This document shows, one piece after another, positions 32,309 to 33,257 of a stretch of DNA of 33,257 bases. The position numbers were made by a program, and so were the translations under genes. The DNA is from Opitutus sp. GAS368 (GTDB lineage: Bacteria > Verrucomicrobiota > Verrucomicrobiia > Opitutales > Opitutaceae): NCBI GenBank assembly GCA_945871085.1, contig CAMBVX010000026.1, forward strand, positions 1 through 33,257, read 5' to 3'. Position 1 is the first letter of the stretch. Each line of letters starts with the position of its first letter. Under the pieces are notes generated by a model. It saw nothing but the letters and a program-made list of their open reading frames with translations. It did no database searches and had not been told where the DNA came from.

Positions 32309-32338
32309 CATCCGTGTTCATCCGTGTCCATCCGTGGT
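32309..32338 (+). repeat. Three tandem 10-bp repeats (CATCCGTGTT) before the EamA gene
   Basis: CATCCGTGTT, CATCCGTGTC and CATCCGTGGT follow each other, ending 10 bp before GTG 32349. CCGTGT-type words also occur just upstream (from 32225), so the spacer is repetitive over about 110 bp. No gene is seen in 32196-32348. Confidence 0.9.
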
Positions 32339-32348
32339 TAAAAAATCC

Positions 32349-33257
32349 GTGCCCACCGCTCCCTCCCGCGCCGCTCTCGTCCTCGCTTTCACCGCGATCT
32401 ACCTCATTTGGGGCAGCACCTACCTCGGCATCCGCGTCGCCGTCGAATCTATGCCGCCATTCTTGATGGCCGCCGCGCGCTTCCTCATCGCGGGCGCGAT
32501 CCTTTTCACCTTCCTCAAACTCCGCGGCGCCGCCTGGCCCACCGCCTACCAGTGGCGCGTCAACGCCGTCATCGGCACGTTCCTCCTCCTCGGCGGCAAC
32601 GGTGCCGTCGTCTGGGCCGAGCAATACGTCCCCTCCGGCCTCACCGCGCTGCTCATCGGCGTGGGCCCGCTCTTCATCGTCCTCACCGAGTGGGCCTGGT
32701 CCGGCGGCACGCGACCCGGTGCCCACACGATGGCCGCCCTGTTCCTCGGTTTCTTGGGCGTCACGTGGCTCGCCGCCCCGTGGGAAAACCCCGCCCACGG
32801 TGGACTCCACCTCGGCGGCGTCGCCGCGATTCTCCTCGGCTGCGTCTCGTGGGGCATCGGCTCGATCTACTCGCGCCACGCCAAACACGGCGCCGATCCC
32901 CTCCTCGCGTCCTCCCTCCAGATGCTCGGCGGCGGCACCGCCCTTTTCGTCGCCGCCTTGCTCCACGGGGATTTCGGCGCGCTCCATCTGTCCGCCATCA
33001 CCCCCCGCGCCTGGGGCGCCTTCGCCTATCTCATCGGCATGGGCTCGCTCGTCGGCTTCTCCACCTTCGTGTGGTTGATGAAACACAGCACACCCGCCCG
33101 CGTATCCACGTATGCTTACGTGAACCCCCTCGTCGCCGTCTTCCTCGGTTGGCTCCTCCTCGACGAACCCATCGGCCCGCGCACCCTCGTCGCGTCGGCC
33201 ATCATCATCGCCGCGGTCGTCATCATCACCGCGCAGAAGAATAAATCCGCCGCCGCC
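32349..33257 (+). CDS. EamA/RhaT-type drug/metabolite exporter, 3' end outside the window
   Basis: From GTG 32349 the frame is open to the window edge (303 codons), so the stop is missing and the ORF track does not list it. The sequence starts FTAIYLIWGSTYLGIRVAVE, followed by PPFLMAAARFLIAGAILF (the first EamA repeat). The second repeat includes LLGCVSWGIGSIYSRHAKHG and, near the end, VSTYAYVNPLVAVFLGWLLL plus DEPIGPRTLVASAIIIAAVV. About ten hydrophobic helices are present, which is nearly full length. The protein resembles the YedA branch of the DMT superfamily, inner-membrane exporters of amino acids or metabolites. It lies downstream of MocR and GNAT genes. The GTG start follows ATCC repeats and lacks a Shine-Dalgarno. 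Confidence 0.9.
   Translation, partial: MPTAPSRAALVLAFTAIYLIWGSTYLGIRVAVESMPPFLMAAARFLIAGAILFTFLKLRGAAWPTAYQWRVNAVIGTFLLLGGNGAVVWAEQYVPSGLTALLIGVGPLFIVLTEWAWSGGTRPGAHTMAALFLGFLGVTWLAAPWENPAHGGLHLGGVAAILLGCVSWGIGSIYSRHAKHGADPLLASSLQMLGGGTALFVAALLHGDFGALHLSAITPRAWGAFAYLIGMGSLVGFSTFVWLMKHSTPARVSTYAYVNPLVAVFLGWLLLDEPIGPRTLVASAIIIAAVVIITAQKNKSAAA

Overview
The window looks like chromosomal DNA of a GC-rich, Gram-negative, polysaccharide-degrading bacterium, most likely a member of Verrucomicrobiota (Opitutaceae-like). That placement is inferred from gene content (PL10 pectate lyase, POT peptide permease, PilT ATPases, a divergent HisRS, menaquinone-type methyltransferase) and from C-ending codon use. 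No rRNA, tRNA or CRISPR array was recognised.

Region 1 (1-4.8 kb) holds a frameshifted receiver relic at the left edge, a small four-helix membrane protein, a secreted family 10 pectate lyase, a POT-family oligopeptide permease and a decayed ISAs1-type transposase. Region 2 (4.8-15.05 kb) is a housekeeping block. It contains an alpha/beta hydrolase translationally coupled to hisS, an HU/IHF-type protein, ubiE/menG, an A-type Fe-S carrier, a Hanks-type kinase directly upstream of rpoN (sigma-54), tsaD, a C-terminal processing protease, a MidA-like methyltransferase and rpmB with a clear intrinsic terminator. Region 3 (15.28-18.4 kb) starts with a decayed IS1634-type transposase that ends exactly on the fabF stop codon. 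The minus-strand fatty-acid cluster fabG-acpP-fabF follows, with a long hairpin/T-tract between acpP and fabF.

Region 4 (18.6-22.5 kb) has an Rrf2-type regulator and two PilT-family ATPases. Between these lie a small DEYD-motif protein, a 36-codon relic of a third pilT-like gene and an orphan DUF433 gene. Region 5 (22.6-24.4 kb) carries a rhomboid protease, a DUF4864 protein and a stand-alone HPt protein. Region 6 (24.5-29.3 kb) is the most unusual part. A NarL-type response regulator diverges from a gene encoding a receiver fused to an ATPase-dead sigma-54-activator-like domain without a helix-turn-helix. That gene is followed by a four-gene run spaced 11-12 bp apart: V4R protein, Pro/Ala-rich microprotein, second V4R protein, unknown protein. 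Receiver, V4R and bEBP modules that are fused in XylR/DmpR-type regulators are separate polypeptides here, which suggests a signalling complex that may not have been described. Region 7 (29.3 kb-end) has a Cys-containing unknown protein, a MocR-type GntR/aminotransferase regulator, a GNAT acetyltransferase and an EamA exporter that runs off the right edge.

Two window-wide properties stand out. Most starts lack a Shine-Dalgarno sequence and follow C/T-rich leaders, three of which carry short tandem repeats. The plus strand is strongly C-rich over G in the flanking regions even where genes lie on the minus strand, but sampled lines in the housekeeping block do not show this.
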